A stretch of DNA of 64,000 nt from Melioribacter sp051488685 (GTDB taxonomy: Bacteria > Bacteroidota > Ignavibacteria > Ignavibacteriales > Melioribacteraceae): contig NZ_JBPSEH010000007.1 of assembly GCF_051488685.1 (NCBI RefSeq), forward strand, positions 124,001 to 188,000. The letters run 5' to 3'. The notes below the pieces were generated by a model, which worked only from the letters and a program-made list of their open reading frames with translations, was not told where the DNA came from and did not search any database. The position numbers were made by a program, and so were the translations under genes. Positions 44,401 to 51,886 of the stretch are shown here, piece after piece (the stretch's first letter is position 1; each line of letters opens with the position of its first letter).

Positions 44401-44516
44401 AAACAAAAAGCCCTTCTCAGTGATAACTAAGAAGGGCTTCTTTTGTTAATTATTTAAACTAATTTATGTTATCACTGAGATGATGGATATAAAATTGCGC
44501 CACCACCACCAGTGAT
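44401..44516 (-). promoter_or_regulatory. trp attenuator (alternative hairpins and terminator)
   Basis: On the minus strand the terminator is AAGCCCTTCT (44439-44430) and AGAAGGGCTT (44417-44408), followed by TTTTTGTTT. A 13-base perfect antiterminator forms between TCTCAGTGATAAC (44480-44468) and GTTATCACTGAGA (44427-44415), which takes the loop and part of the 3' arm of the terminator. A competing pairing joins ATCACTG (44516-44510), next to the Trp codons, to CAGTGAT in 44479-44472. A ribosome stalled at the Trp codons would block this and let the antiterminator form. Confidence 0.93.
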
Positions 44517-44556
44517 TATTGTTTGTATTGTTATATGTAAAATATACTTTCATCAT
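44464..44556 (-). CDS. trpL: Tryptophan operon leader peptide
   Basis: A 30-codon frame (or 29 from the second ATG at 44553) with His followed by four consecutive Trp codons (TGG, plus-strand 44500-44511) and ending in the antiterminator segment. Four TGG codons in a row just before alternative hairpins and trpE is the hallmark of ribosome-mediated attenuation. The ATG lies only seven bases after a strong -7 promoter box, so the transcript is nearly leaderless. Confidence 0.95.
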   Translation of the reverse strand: MMKVYFTYNNTNNNHWWWWRNFISIISVIT

Positions 44557-44563
44557 TTGGCAG

Positions 44564-44595
44564 CAAAGATAGAAAAAAATTAACTATCAAGTCAA
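44564..44595 (-). promoter_or_regulatory. Promoter of the trp operon
   Basis: TTGACT reads from 44595 on the minus strand and TATCTTTG lies at 44571-44564, an exact TAnnTTTG match, 21 bases after TTG. This is the Bacteroidota-type promoter layout, and the leader-peptide ATG follows within seven bases. Confidence 0.75.
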
Positions 44596-45260
44596 TATCC
44601 TTTGAAAAAAATATGTATAAATATTCATCATTATTTATAATTATACTCACTGCAATAGATTTTCTTAATATTGTAAAAGCTGAAAATTATTTATAATAGT
44701 GGTTAATAAGGAAATCAATCAGAGTGCAGGTAAATAAACATACCCAAAAATAATAAAGGTTAAAACCATATTATTTATTCAGATTGTGTTGCCTTAGCTA
44801 ATTGAAGTGGTAATTTGATTCTTATCTTATATGAAAAATCAAAACTTAGATATATATTGCTTGGATTAAAATTGTTTGGTTGTTTCTTAAAGCCATTAAA
44901 TTTTATTCTACACAAAAAAAGTTAAACCTATGCGATAAGAGCTGGTTATTAAAAATTTATTTTGGCAAAAAAATTATTCTGAAACTTAATAATATCTGGT
45001 CAATGAAATTAAATATGGAGAGCTGATAATGAATAGTCGGCTGCTTGAGAGTTTACATTTTGAATGATTATCCAGGAAGCAAGCATACAGGAAAAAATAA
45101 AGCAAATTGCCCGGCATGAAATATAACAGAATTAAATTAAGTAGTGTTTCATCAATAAAATATCATGCAAGGACTTAATTATGCAAATATGCAACGAAAA
45201 TATATGACAATGTTCTCATCTTATAAAGAAATTATATATAAAAATTCCGTCTCCAAAATT
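44596..45260. other. AT-rich stretch without recognised genes
   Basis: About 665 bases between the trp promoter and the repeat at the end of the aminotransferase gene. All six frames are broken by frequent stops. A possible 12-codon frame at 45029 after GGAG is too short to support. No tRNA-like fold or strong hairpin is seen. It may hold untranslated RNA that cannot be recognised by eye. Confidence 0.5.
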
Positions 45261-45302
45261 CTAATCCCTAACCCCTAAACTCTAATCCCTAATCCCTAAT
45301 CT
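45261..45302. repeat. Short heptamer repeat, CTAATCC-type
   Basis: Six degenerate copies of a 7-base unit (CTAATCC, CTAACCC, CTAAACT, CTAATCC, CTAATCC, CTAATCT) run in a row. Copies 4 to 6 are nearly identical. The minus-strand aminotransferase gene ends inside the array, its stop at 45289-45291 and last codons being made of the repeat. Confidence 0.8.
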
Positions 45303-46764
45303 CAAACCACTCCTCAATATGTTGCCAGGCGTTTTCATTATAGAAAGTATGGGTATATTCATTTGTGCGTGAGGAGTATGTGTATTCTTTTGACCACTTT
45401 TCAGCATTCTGAATTATTTCCTCAATTGCATCGAGAATAAAATCAAGTTCTTCGTCGGTCATAGTCGGGTGTAGTGAAAGTCTTACCCAACCAGGTTTTT
45501 CGGAGAGGTCGCCGTTGTTAATTTTTTCGGTAATATACTTAGACCGTGTTGGATCGACGTGAAGTAAATAATGGCCATATGTACCTGCGCAAGAACAACC
45601 GCCGCGCATTTGTATGCCGTATCTATCGTTCAGCAATTTAACCATTAAGTTATAGTGTACATTTTCTACATAAAAAGAGATTACACCGATTCTTTCTTCG
45701 TGTTCGGCTGCGAGGATATGAAGACGATTAATTTTTTTCAGACGATTGAAAGCTTTTTTCAGCAATTCGTTCTCACGTTTGCGTATTTTATCTACTCCCA
45801 TTTTCTCTTTCAGTTTAATGGCAAGTGCGGATTTAATAGCCTGAAGGAAACCAGGTGTACCTCCATCTTCACGAGTCTCAATATCCTGAATATATTTATG
45901 TTCTCCCCACGGATTAGTCCAATCAACTGTTCCACCACCTGGGTGGTCGGGTATTCGTCGATTGTACAAATGAGAATCGAAAATCAGCACTCCAGATGTA
46001 CCGGGACCCCCTAAAAATTTATGAGGTGAAAAAAAGATGGCATCAAGTTTTTGAGCTGGATTTTTGGGATGCATGTTTATATTTACATAAGGAGCTGCAG
46101 CTGCGAAATCGACGAAACAATATCCATCATATTCATGCATCAATTCAGCCATTTCGTAGTAAGGCGTTTCGATTCCCGTAACATTCGAAGCTGCGGTAAA
46201 AGAGCCAATTTTTAGTTTACGATGACTGTACAATTCGAGTAAATGTTTGAAATGAGATAAATCGACCAACCCTTTATCGTCAGGTTGTATCAAAACAACG
46301 TCGCAAATTGTTTCGAGCCACGATGTTTGGTTGGAGTGGTGTTCCATGTGTGTAAGAAAAACTACGGGCTTTTCGTCCTTCGGAATATTTATATGTCTTT
46401 GTAACTGTTCAGGTACTCTAAGTCCAAGCAAACGCTGAAATTTATTTACTGCCGCCGTCATACCGTAACCAGCGAAGAGCAAAACATCATTGTTCGATGC
46501 ATTCACGTGTCTTTTTATGATATTCCTAGCTTCTCGATAGGCTTTTGTCATCGAAGTACCAGTGACCGATGACTCAGAGTGGGTATTTCCTACAAATGGC
46601 CCAAAACGTTCAATCATTATTTTTTCGATAGGATTATACAATCTGCCACTAGCAATCCAGTCAGCATAGATAATTTTTTTTTTGCCATAAGGACTATCGA
46701 ATGTCTGGTCGATGCCCGTAATATTCAGTCTAAATTTTTCAAAATATTTTTCAAGTGAATTCAT
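45289..46764 (-). CDS. PLP-dependent class V aminotransferase / cysteine desulfurase-like protein
   Basis: A fold-type I PLP enzyme. The Schiff-base Lys is in IFFSPHKFLGGPGTSG, the cofactor-binding Asp in CFVDFAAAAPY, with HSNQTSW earlier. MRGGCSCAGTYGHYLL supplies a Cys near the place of the desulfurase catalytic Cys. At 491 residues it is longer than SufS/IscS (about 410), and the DYGIQMRGGCSCAGTYG-type end is typical of an uncharacterised class V subgroup. A TATATTTG promoter box at 46788-46781 serves it separately from rpoD. Its last codons lie in a tandem repeat. Substrate unknown. Confidence 0.85.
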   Translation of the reverse strand: MNSLEKYFEKFRLNITGIDQTFDSPYGKKKIIYADWIASGRLYNPIEKIMIERFGPFVGNTHSESSVTGTSMTKAYREARNIIKRHVNASNNDVLLFAGYGMTAAVNKFQRLLGLRVPEQLQRHINIPKDEKPVVFLTHMEHHSNQTSWLETICDVVLIQPDDKGLVDLSHFKHLLELYSHRKLKIGSFTAASNVTGIETPYYEMAELMHEYDGYCFVDFAAAAPYVNINMHPKNPAQKLDAIFFSPHKFLGGPGTSGVLIFDSHLYNRRIPDHPGGGTVDWTNPWGEHKYIQDIETREDGGTPGFLQAIKSALAIKLKEKMGVDKIRKRENELLKKAFNRLKKINRLHILAAEHEERIGVISFYVENVHYNLMVKLLNDRYGIQMRGGCSCAGTYGHYLLHVDPTRSKYITEKINNGDLSEKPGWVRLSLHPTMTDEELDFILDAIEEIIQNAEKWSKEYTYSSRTNEYTHTFYNENAWQHIEEWFEIRD

Positions 46765-46808
46765 ATAGCTTTTTTTTCTACAAATATAAGAAGATTTTTA
46801 CGGAGGAT

Positions 46809-46841
46809 AAAAAAAGCCTCTCATACTAATAATGAGAGGCT
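46809..46841 (-). terminator. Rho-independent terminator after rpoD
   Basis: On the minus strand AGCCTCTCAT (46841-46832) pairs with ATGAGAGGCT (46824-46815) around a seven-base loop, followed by a T-run (46815-46809). It lies 26 bases past the sigma-factor stop and upstream of the aminotransferase promoter box. Confidence 0.93.
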
Positions 46842-46866
46842 CTCAAAAAGGGGGTAGAAATGAAGA

Positions 46867-47727
46867 TTATCCTAAGTAAGCTTTAAGATTTTTACTTCTG
46901 GAAGAATGACGTAGTCTGATAAGAGCTTTTTCTTTTATCTGCCGTACGCGTTCACGCGTCAGATTGAGTTTTTCGCCGATCTCTTCAAGAGTAAGAGAAT
47001 GTTCCTTGCCCAATCCAAAATAAAGTCTGATTACTTCAGCTTCTCTTTCGGTAAGTGTTGAAAGAGAGCGTTCAATTTCGGTTTTGAGAGATTCTTTCAA
47101 CAAAGAATGGTCGGGTGATGGTTGATCTTCATTGGGCATAACGTCGAGTAGACTGTTATTACTATCATCGCTATGAGCGAAGGGAGCATCCATTGAAATA
47201 TGTCTACCGGCAATTTGCATTGCATAATTGACGTCCTGAACGTCCATGTCGAGCTGTTCTGCTATTTCTTCGGCGCTTGGTTTCCTTTCGTATTCCTGCT
47301 CGAGCTGGCTTAGAGCTTTGCCCATTTTATTTAATGCGCCTACTCGATTTAAGGGCAGTCGAACCATTCTGGATTGTTCGGCTATAGCTTGCATAATCGA
47401 CTGCCGAATCCACCAGACAGCATAAGAAATGAATTTAAAACCGCGGGTCTCATCAAAACGAAGCCCAGCTTTAATTAAACCTAAATTTCCTTCGTTAATC
47501 AGGTCGCCCAATGGAAGTCCCTGATTCTGATATTGTTTTGCTACACTGACAACGAATCTCAAATTAGCCTTCGTAAGTTTATCGAGGGCTTGCTTATCGC
47601 CCTTTTTTATTCGTTTGGCTAATTCAATTTCTTCTTCCGGGGTAAGGAGGTCAACTTTTCCGATTTCTTGAAGATATTGGTCTAAAGATTTGCTTTCCCG
47701 GTTCGTGAATTGCTTGGTTATCTTCAA
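46867..47727 (-). CDS. rpoD: Primary RNA polymerase sigma factor (short Bacteroidota type)
   Basis: This sigma-70 protein directs housekeeping transcription. It has region 1.2 (SLDQYLQEIGKVDLLTPEEE), region 2 with GDLINEGNLGLIKAGLRFD and FISYAVWWIRQSIMQAI (the -10 recognition and melting helix), region 3 (about 130-200) and region 4 with LTLEEIGEKLNLTRERVRQIKEKAL. At 286 residues it lacks region 1.1 and the long insertion, which is normal for Bacteroidota primary sigma factors. The start is TTG at 47727, ten bases after AAGGAG. Relatives usually begin three residues earlier. Confidence 0.95.
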   Translation of the reverse strand: MKITKQFTNRESKSLDQYLQEIGKVDLLTPEEEIELAKRIKKGDKQALDKLTKANLRFVVSVAKQYQNQGLPLGDLINEGNLGLIKAGLRFDETRGFKFISYAVWWIRQSIMQAIAEQSRMVRLPLNRVGALNKMGKALSQLEQEYERKPSAEEIAEQLDMDVQDVNYAMQIAGRHISMDAPFAHSDDSNNSLLDVMPNEDQPSPDHSLLKESLKTEIERSLSTLTEREAEVIRLYFGLGKEHSLTLEEIGEKLNLTRERVRQIKEKALIRLRHSSRSKNLKAYLG

Positions 47728-47997
47728 TTCTATATATCTCCTTATATTATTAAATTACACTGTTTTTTGACTTCAATAAATACACACTAGTTCCCCACGG
47801 CATTAAATTTTGCCTGCTTATATGGGTGATTTATTTTATATTTGCTATTTAATATCTCCTCTTAAAGAGAAGCATTTAGTGATAGTAAAATACAGGTTAT
47901 CGATAGTAGCTCTTAGATATGTTGCTCGATTTTTCATCTCACAAAATTACATAAAATTTTTCTAATAGTCCAACAAAAAAATAATAAAATATTAATA

Positions 47998-48585
47998 TTA
48001 ATTTAAAATTAATTTATTTTCTTCTTTTATGAGCGATTTATCCCTAGCATATGAATAGAGAAGATAATAAAGCATTTTACGTGCTCTGTGAAGACGAGAA
48101 CGAACTGTGCCAACCGGGCAATCGATAAAATCAGCTATTTCTTCGTATGTGTATCCTTCAATATCACTCAAGAAAATTATTGTTCTAAATTCATCGGGAA
48201 GTTTTGCCAGTGCATTGGCGATTTCATCGTTCATAATGTCGTTAAAAGCATCATTTTGAACATGAGATGAAGTAATTTCTTCGGAACGTATATTTTCGTA
48301 AAAGTTTTCAATATCGTCATAATTTACTTTCCCTGGTTGCCGCTTTATCCTTCGGTAGGTATTGATAAAGGAATTTTTCATTATCTGGAATAACCAAGCT
48401 TTTATGTTAGTTCCTTTTTCATATTGGTCAAAAAAGCGGAATGCTTTCAATAATGTGTCTTGTAATAGGTCTTCAGCATCGTCTGGATCTCTTGATAATT
48501 TTAAAGCATATGACTTAAGTGCTGAAATATGCGGGGCAATTTCATTATCAAATTCTTTTCTTCTGTTTTTACCTGTGTCAGCCAT
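47998..48585 (-). CDS. ECF-family RNA polymerase sigma factor
   Basis: A 195-residue alternative sigma factor with regions 2 and 4 only. Region 2 is the stretch with SRDPDDAEDLLQDTLLKAFRFF and IKAWLFQIMKNSFINTYRR; region 4 has LPDEFRTIIFLSDIEGYTYEEIADFIDCPVGT (read in two parts) and VRSRLHRARKMLYYLL. No anti-sigma gene sits next to it, so its control is unclear. GAGGAA lies before the ATG. It is divergent from the TPR gene at 48714. Confidence 0.93.
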   Translation of the reverse strand: MADTGKNRRKEFDNEIAPHISALKSYALKLSRDPDDAEDLLQDTLLKAFRFFDQYEKGTNIKAWLFQIMKNSFINTYRRIKRQPGKVNYDDIENFYENIRSEEITSSHVQNDAFNDIMNDEIANALAKLPDEFRTIIFLSDIEGYTYEEIADFIDCPVGTVRSRLHRARKMLYYLLYSYARDKSLIKEENKLILN

Positions 48586-48713
48586 TTTTCTTCCTCAAAT
48601 TATGACATTATATCTCGTTAACAGAAGCGAATAAGTTTTAGTTCATTTATTCTCATGTCTATAAAAAAAGAATTAATTATTATAGAATTTACTATGTTTG
48701 AGAAGTCATAATT

Positions 48714-49328
48714 ATGGAGCAGAAAAAAATGAAATTCAAATCTATTTATATATATTTATTGGTCTTTATAGCATTTATAGTTACGGTTGTATTTCTTTCC
48801 CAAAATAACGAACCCAAGAATTTACATCCTAATATGCCAGATGACGAAATACATAAAGGATTAAAAGGACAAGAAGGGGAAATGCCTTCAGATTCAAATG
48901 TGATGGAGGAGGTTATTCAAAAACTTAGTGAGCTTAAGAGAGCATATGAAGAAAATCCGAATGATACACTCCGAATCAGAGAATACGCTGATATGCTAAC
49001 CATGTCCCATAAACCAGAAGAGGCGCTAAAATTATATCAAAAACTCCATACCCTCGATCCCAAAAGATTCGATGCAATGTTGCAGTTGACATTTATTTAT
49101 TTTAACATGGGCGAATTAGAAAGGGCAGAAGAGTATACAAGAAAGATTTTAAAATTGGATGATGATTACCCGCTTGCACTTTATAATATGGGTGTAATAC
49201 AACAGGTGAAAGGAAACGAAAAAGAGGCCAAGAAATACTGGAAACTATTGATTGAAAAACATCCCGATAGTCGCGCTGCGAATAATGCAAAAGAGATTCT
49301 CGAAAGCCTATCAGCCACTAATCAGTAA
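48714..49328 (+). CDS. Membrane-anchored tetratricopeptide-repeat protein
   Basis: One membrane segment (about 10-29) is followed by a linker and three TPR units (about 78-110, 111-145, 146-178; for example ALYNMGVIQQVKGNEKEAKKYW). This layout resembles periplasmic TPR domains of cytochrome c biogenesis proteins (CcmH/NrfG type), but no such genes lie nearby. A TATGTTTG box at 48693-48700 is a good -7 promoter element 13 bases before the ATG. It overlaps the next minus-strand gene by eleven bases. Confidence 0.75.
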   Translation: MEQKKMKFKSIYIYLLVFIAFIVTVVFLSQNNEPKNLHPNMPDDEIHKGLKGQEGEMPSDSNVMEEVIQKLSELKRAYEENPNDTLRIREYADMLTMSHKPEEALKLYQKLHTLDPKRFDAMLQLTFIYFNMGELERAEEYTRKILKLDDDYPLALYNMGVIQQVKGNEKEAKKYWKLLIEKHPDSRAANNAKEILESLSATNQ

Positions 49329-50082
49329 AAATATGTGTGATTAATTTTTTGTCGATTTCTTCGAAATAGTAATTTTCGATCTTAATTCTGGAACGTGTTT
49401 TCCAGATTTCGTTGGAAGGCATTAGTTTGTTGGTGAATTTGTTTTTGTTAGAAAACTTTTGTCTATCGCATACAACATATAGTGGAATATTGCGATATTT
49501 GCATGCCAATGCAAGAAGACCACTACCCGTTTTATTTACGACATTCCCATTTTTTAATACAGTGTCTGCACCAATTATTCCTGCTTCGCATGTTAAAGAT
49601 TCATTATAAATCATTGCCTCTGTAATTAACTTAACTTCAATTCCTTCTTTTGATAACCTTCGAGCCAATATCCGTCCCTCATATTGTGGTCTTGATTCTG
49701 TAACAACTACACTCAGTTCTTTATTTTCCTTTGATAATCGTTTTAATATTTCGAAAACAGTTTTACTGTTCGATATTGTTATAAAGGAAGAGTGTTTAAT
49801 GAGTATGGTGCGGCAATTGTTATAGATGTTATCGTATATGTTTAATATCAAGTTATCGTATTTTTTAAAAAATTCGTCTATGCTCTTTTTTGTTTTGATT
49901 ACTCTTCTTAATTCATTCAAATAATTTTGGATGTTTTCGAAAGCGGCAAATTTTTTGCCAAAACTGTCGAGTAAATCAGGGAAAAGCGAGAGAATATTTT
50001 TCTGAGTTTTTAAATGTTCATGCAATTCCTGGAGCAATTCGCTGCTGCCTGAAATATTGTCTTCCGTAAAATCCTGTTTCAT
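49318..50082 (-). CDS. eIF2B alpha/beta/delta-like protein
   Basis: The C-terminal 150 residues match the eIF2B/MtnA/ribose-1,5-bisphosphate isomerase fold: VVVTESRPQYEGRILARRL, then CEAGIIGADTVLKNGNVVNKTGSG and LALACKYRNIPLYVV. The GAD Asp that is catalytic in the sugar-phosphate isomerases is present, but the place of their catalytic Cys (THCNS-type) reads TISNS, with Ser. So it is either a variant isomerase or a non-catalytic binding protein. The N-terminal 100 residues are helical. Last gene of the 49318-53376 run. Confidence 0.8.
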   Translation of the reverse strand: MKQDFTEDNISGSSELLQELHEHLKTQKNILSLFPDLLDSFGKKFAAFENIQNYLNELRRVIKTKKSIDEFFKKYDNLILNIYDNIYNNCRTILIKHSSFITISNSKTVFEILKRLSKENKELSVVVTESRPQYEGRILARRLSKEGIEVKLITEAMIYNESLTCEAGIIGADTVLKNGNVVNKTGSGLLALACKYRNIPLYVVCDRQKFSNKNKFTNKLMPSNEIWKTRSRIKIENYYFEEIDKKLITHIFTD

Positions 50083-50100
50083 AAAAAAGTAAATTTAATC

Positions 50101-50577
50101 TTAACTGTTTTGCTTGTTATACTGGAATCCTTTAATTGGCTTACGCATGGTCAAAACAGGGCAGGGTGCTTTGCGAACAACTTTTTCGGCGGTGCTTCCA
50201 AATAGAAGATGTTCCACTCCTGTGTGTCCGTGTGTTGCCATAATAATTAGGTCGGTGTCTGTCTCACGAGCTGTTTCAATAATCTCAACAAACGGTTTGC
50301 CAGTTTTAATTATTATGTCTGTTTCAAGAGATGGATCTACAAAGGATTTAATTAGAGAGTCCATTTCTTCTTCGGCTCTTTTCTTAATATCATTTTCAAG
50401 AGAAGGTATTGCAACCTGTCCCATACTAAAATCAGCGGGATAAATAACTGGTTCGATTACGTAGATTATATAAAGTTTTGCATTGAATTGTTTGGCAAAC
50501 TGGACTGCATATTTCAAAGCTTCTTTAGAGTATTCTGAAAAATCTACCGGAACCAAAATTTTTTTTATCAGACTCAT
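50101..50577 (-). CDS. Universal stress protein (UspA family)
   Basis: A 158-residue UspA-fold protein. The ATP-binding signature is clear: ILVPVDFSEYSKEALKYA at the start, and near the end MATHGHTGVEHLLFGSTAEKVVRKAPCPVLTMR, which contains the G-2x-G-9x-G-[ST] motif. ATP binding is thus likely. It overlaps the cNMP-binding protein gene by four bases, suggesting joint expression. Confidence 0.93.
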   Translation of the reverse strand: MSLIKKILVPVDFSEYSKEALKYAVQFAKQFNAKLYIIYVIEPVIYPADFSMGQVAIPSLENDIKKRAEEEMDSLIKSFVDPSLETDIIIKTGKPFVEIIETARETDTDLIIMATHGHTGVEHLLFGSTAEKVVRKAPCPVLTMRKPIKGFQYNKQNS

Positions 50578-51134
50578 AGCTGCTTCTCCTTTGTTCTAAT
50601 TTGATTATAAAGTTCCAGATATTCTTTATTAACATTACGCAAACGTGTTGCAATTATATGAATAAGACCTTTTAGAATTTTAATTCCTTCCAGTGGATGA
50701 ACTTCTATAAATTCGTCAAGATCGGGTTTGAAAATTGCAGCTATAAAAGAATCTTTAAGTGCTATAGCGCTTGCTGCACGACGTTCTTCGTCAATTAGAG
50801 CCAGCTCGCCAAAGAAATCGCCTCTAGTTAGATGAGCCAGGTCAAATTGTTCCCCCTCTTCATCTTCCTGTGTAATCAATACTTCGCCGCTGACAATTAT
50901 ATAAAGAGCAATTCCGGGGTCATTCTGGTAAAAGATATATTCGTTGGCTTTGTAAAAACGATTGTGTATGAGTTTCATCAGTAATTTCAGGTATTTCGGT
51001 GACAACTTTTTAAAAGGTGGTATTGAAGCCAGTACTTCTTCGAGTTCGTTTTTGTCTGTTGGACTTTTGAACAAATTTGTCCAGAAACTGCTTTTTTGAG
51101 GTATTCTGATATTAGATTCCATCTTTCGACTCAA
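50574..51134 (-). CDS. Cyclic-nucleotide-binding domain protein
   Basis: The cNMP-binding beta-roll spans about 40-160, with the phosphate-binding cassette GDFFGELALIDEERRAASAIA (the Arg at RRA is the phosphate contact). No helix-turn-helix follows; the 25-residue tail is helical. Unlike CRP/FNR it therefore probably acts on a protein partner. It overlaps both neighbours by four bases (usp downstream, hisA-like upstream). Ligand unknown. Confidence 0.88.
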   Translation of the reverse strand: MSRKMESNIRIPQKSSFWTNLFKSPTDKNELEEVLASIPPFKKLSPKYLKLLMKLIHNRFYKANEYIFYQNDPGIALYIIVSGEVLITQEDEEGEQFDLAHLTRGDFFGELALIDEERRAASAIALKDSFIAAIFKPDLDEFIEVHPLEGIKILKGLIHIIATRLRNVNKEYLELYNQIRTKEKQL

Positions 51135-51886
51135 TTAAATAATCCAGCTTCTGCCACACGCCATATTTTTTGACAGGAGAAACGATTTTCGTACAAAGCT
51201 CTTCCAATTATGACAGAATCAATATGGTTGCCACCTTCTTTTTGTAATTGTATCAGATCCTGATAACCAGATATCCCTCCCGAATGTGTGACTTTCTTTT
51301 CTGTAATTTCGGCAATTTTTTTGGATAATTCAATGTTCGGACCCAATAACATGCCGTTTCTTCTTACATCAGTTACAATATAACGTTCTGTGCCGAGTTC
51401 TTTCAGTTTTTTTGCATATTCAAGTGCATCAATGCCTGTAAAAACTCTTCTGCCTCGAGTTACCACCTGACCTTCGATTACGTCAATAGCTGCAACAACT
51501 TTACTGGGCGAAAATTTTTCAAGGATTTTTACGTATTCTTTTTGATTCTCGTGGGCAAGTGTACCGATTACAATTCGAGCAGCGCCTAAATCGAAAGCCC
51601 TTTCAGCATCTTCAAGGTTGCTAATTCCTCCTCCGAGTTCTACCGGAATAATTACACTTTCGCATATTCGTCTGATTACATCATGGTTTACATGTGAATG
51701 ATACCATGCTGAATTGAAGTCGACAACGTGAAGGCACTTTGCGTTTTCAGCGCGCCAGATAAGTGCCATTTCAACTGGGTCATTTCCATAAGATGGACAA
51801 TTTAATTCTGGTATGCCTTGAACGACTCTTACAGTTTTACCGTCTTGAATATCGATTGAAGGGATAATTAATATTTTTTTAACCAT
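51131..51886 (-). CDS. HisA-like TIM-barrel isomerase, second copy
   Basis: A 251-residue paralogue of HisA. It keeps the first catalytic Asp (IPSIDIQDGKTVRVVQG), the second (AAIDVIEGQVVTRG), and phosphate loops GGGISN and SGGISG. The conserved loop TDxxRDGT reads TDVRRNGM, so the usual Asp is Asn, and GW after the second Asp reads RRVF. The his operon already holds a normal hisA, and trpF is present too, so this copy probably has another substrate. It lies in an operon with an acyl-CoA dehydrogenase and stress proteins. Confidence 0.8.
   Translation of the reverse strand: MVKKILIIPSIDIQDGKTVRVVQGIPELNCPSYGNDPVEMALIWRAENAKCLHVVDFNSAWYHSHVNHDVIRRICESVIIPVELGGGISNLEDAERAFDLGAARIVIGTLAHENQKEYVKILEKFSPSKVVAAIDVIEGQVVTRGRRVFTGIDALEYAKKLKELGTERYIVTDVRRNGMLLGPNIELSKKIAEITEKKVTHSGGISGYQDLIQLQKEGGNHIDSVIIGRALYENRFSCQKIWRVAEAGLFN

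Noticed and set aside
45261..45302. Possible CRISPR-like array
   Set aside because: The units are only seven bases and directly adjacent with no spacers; no cas genes are nearby.
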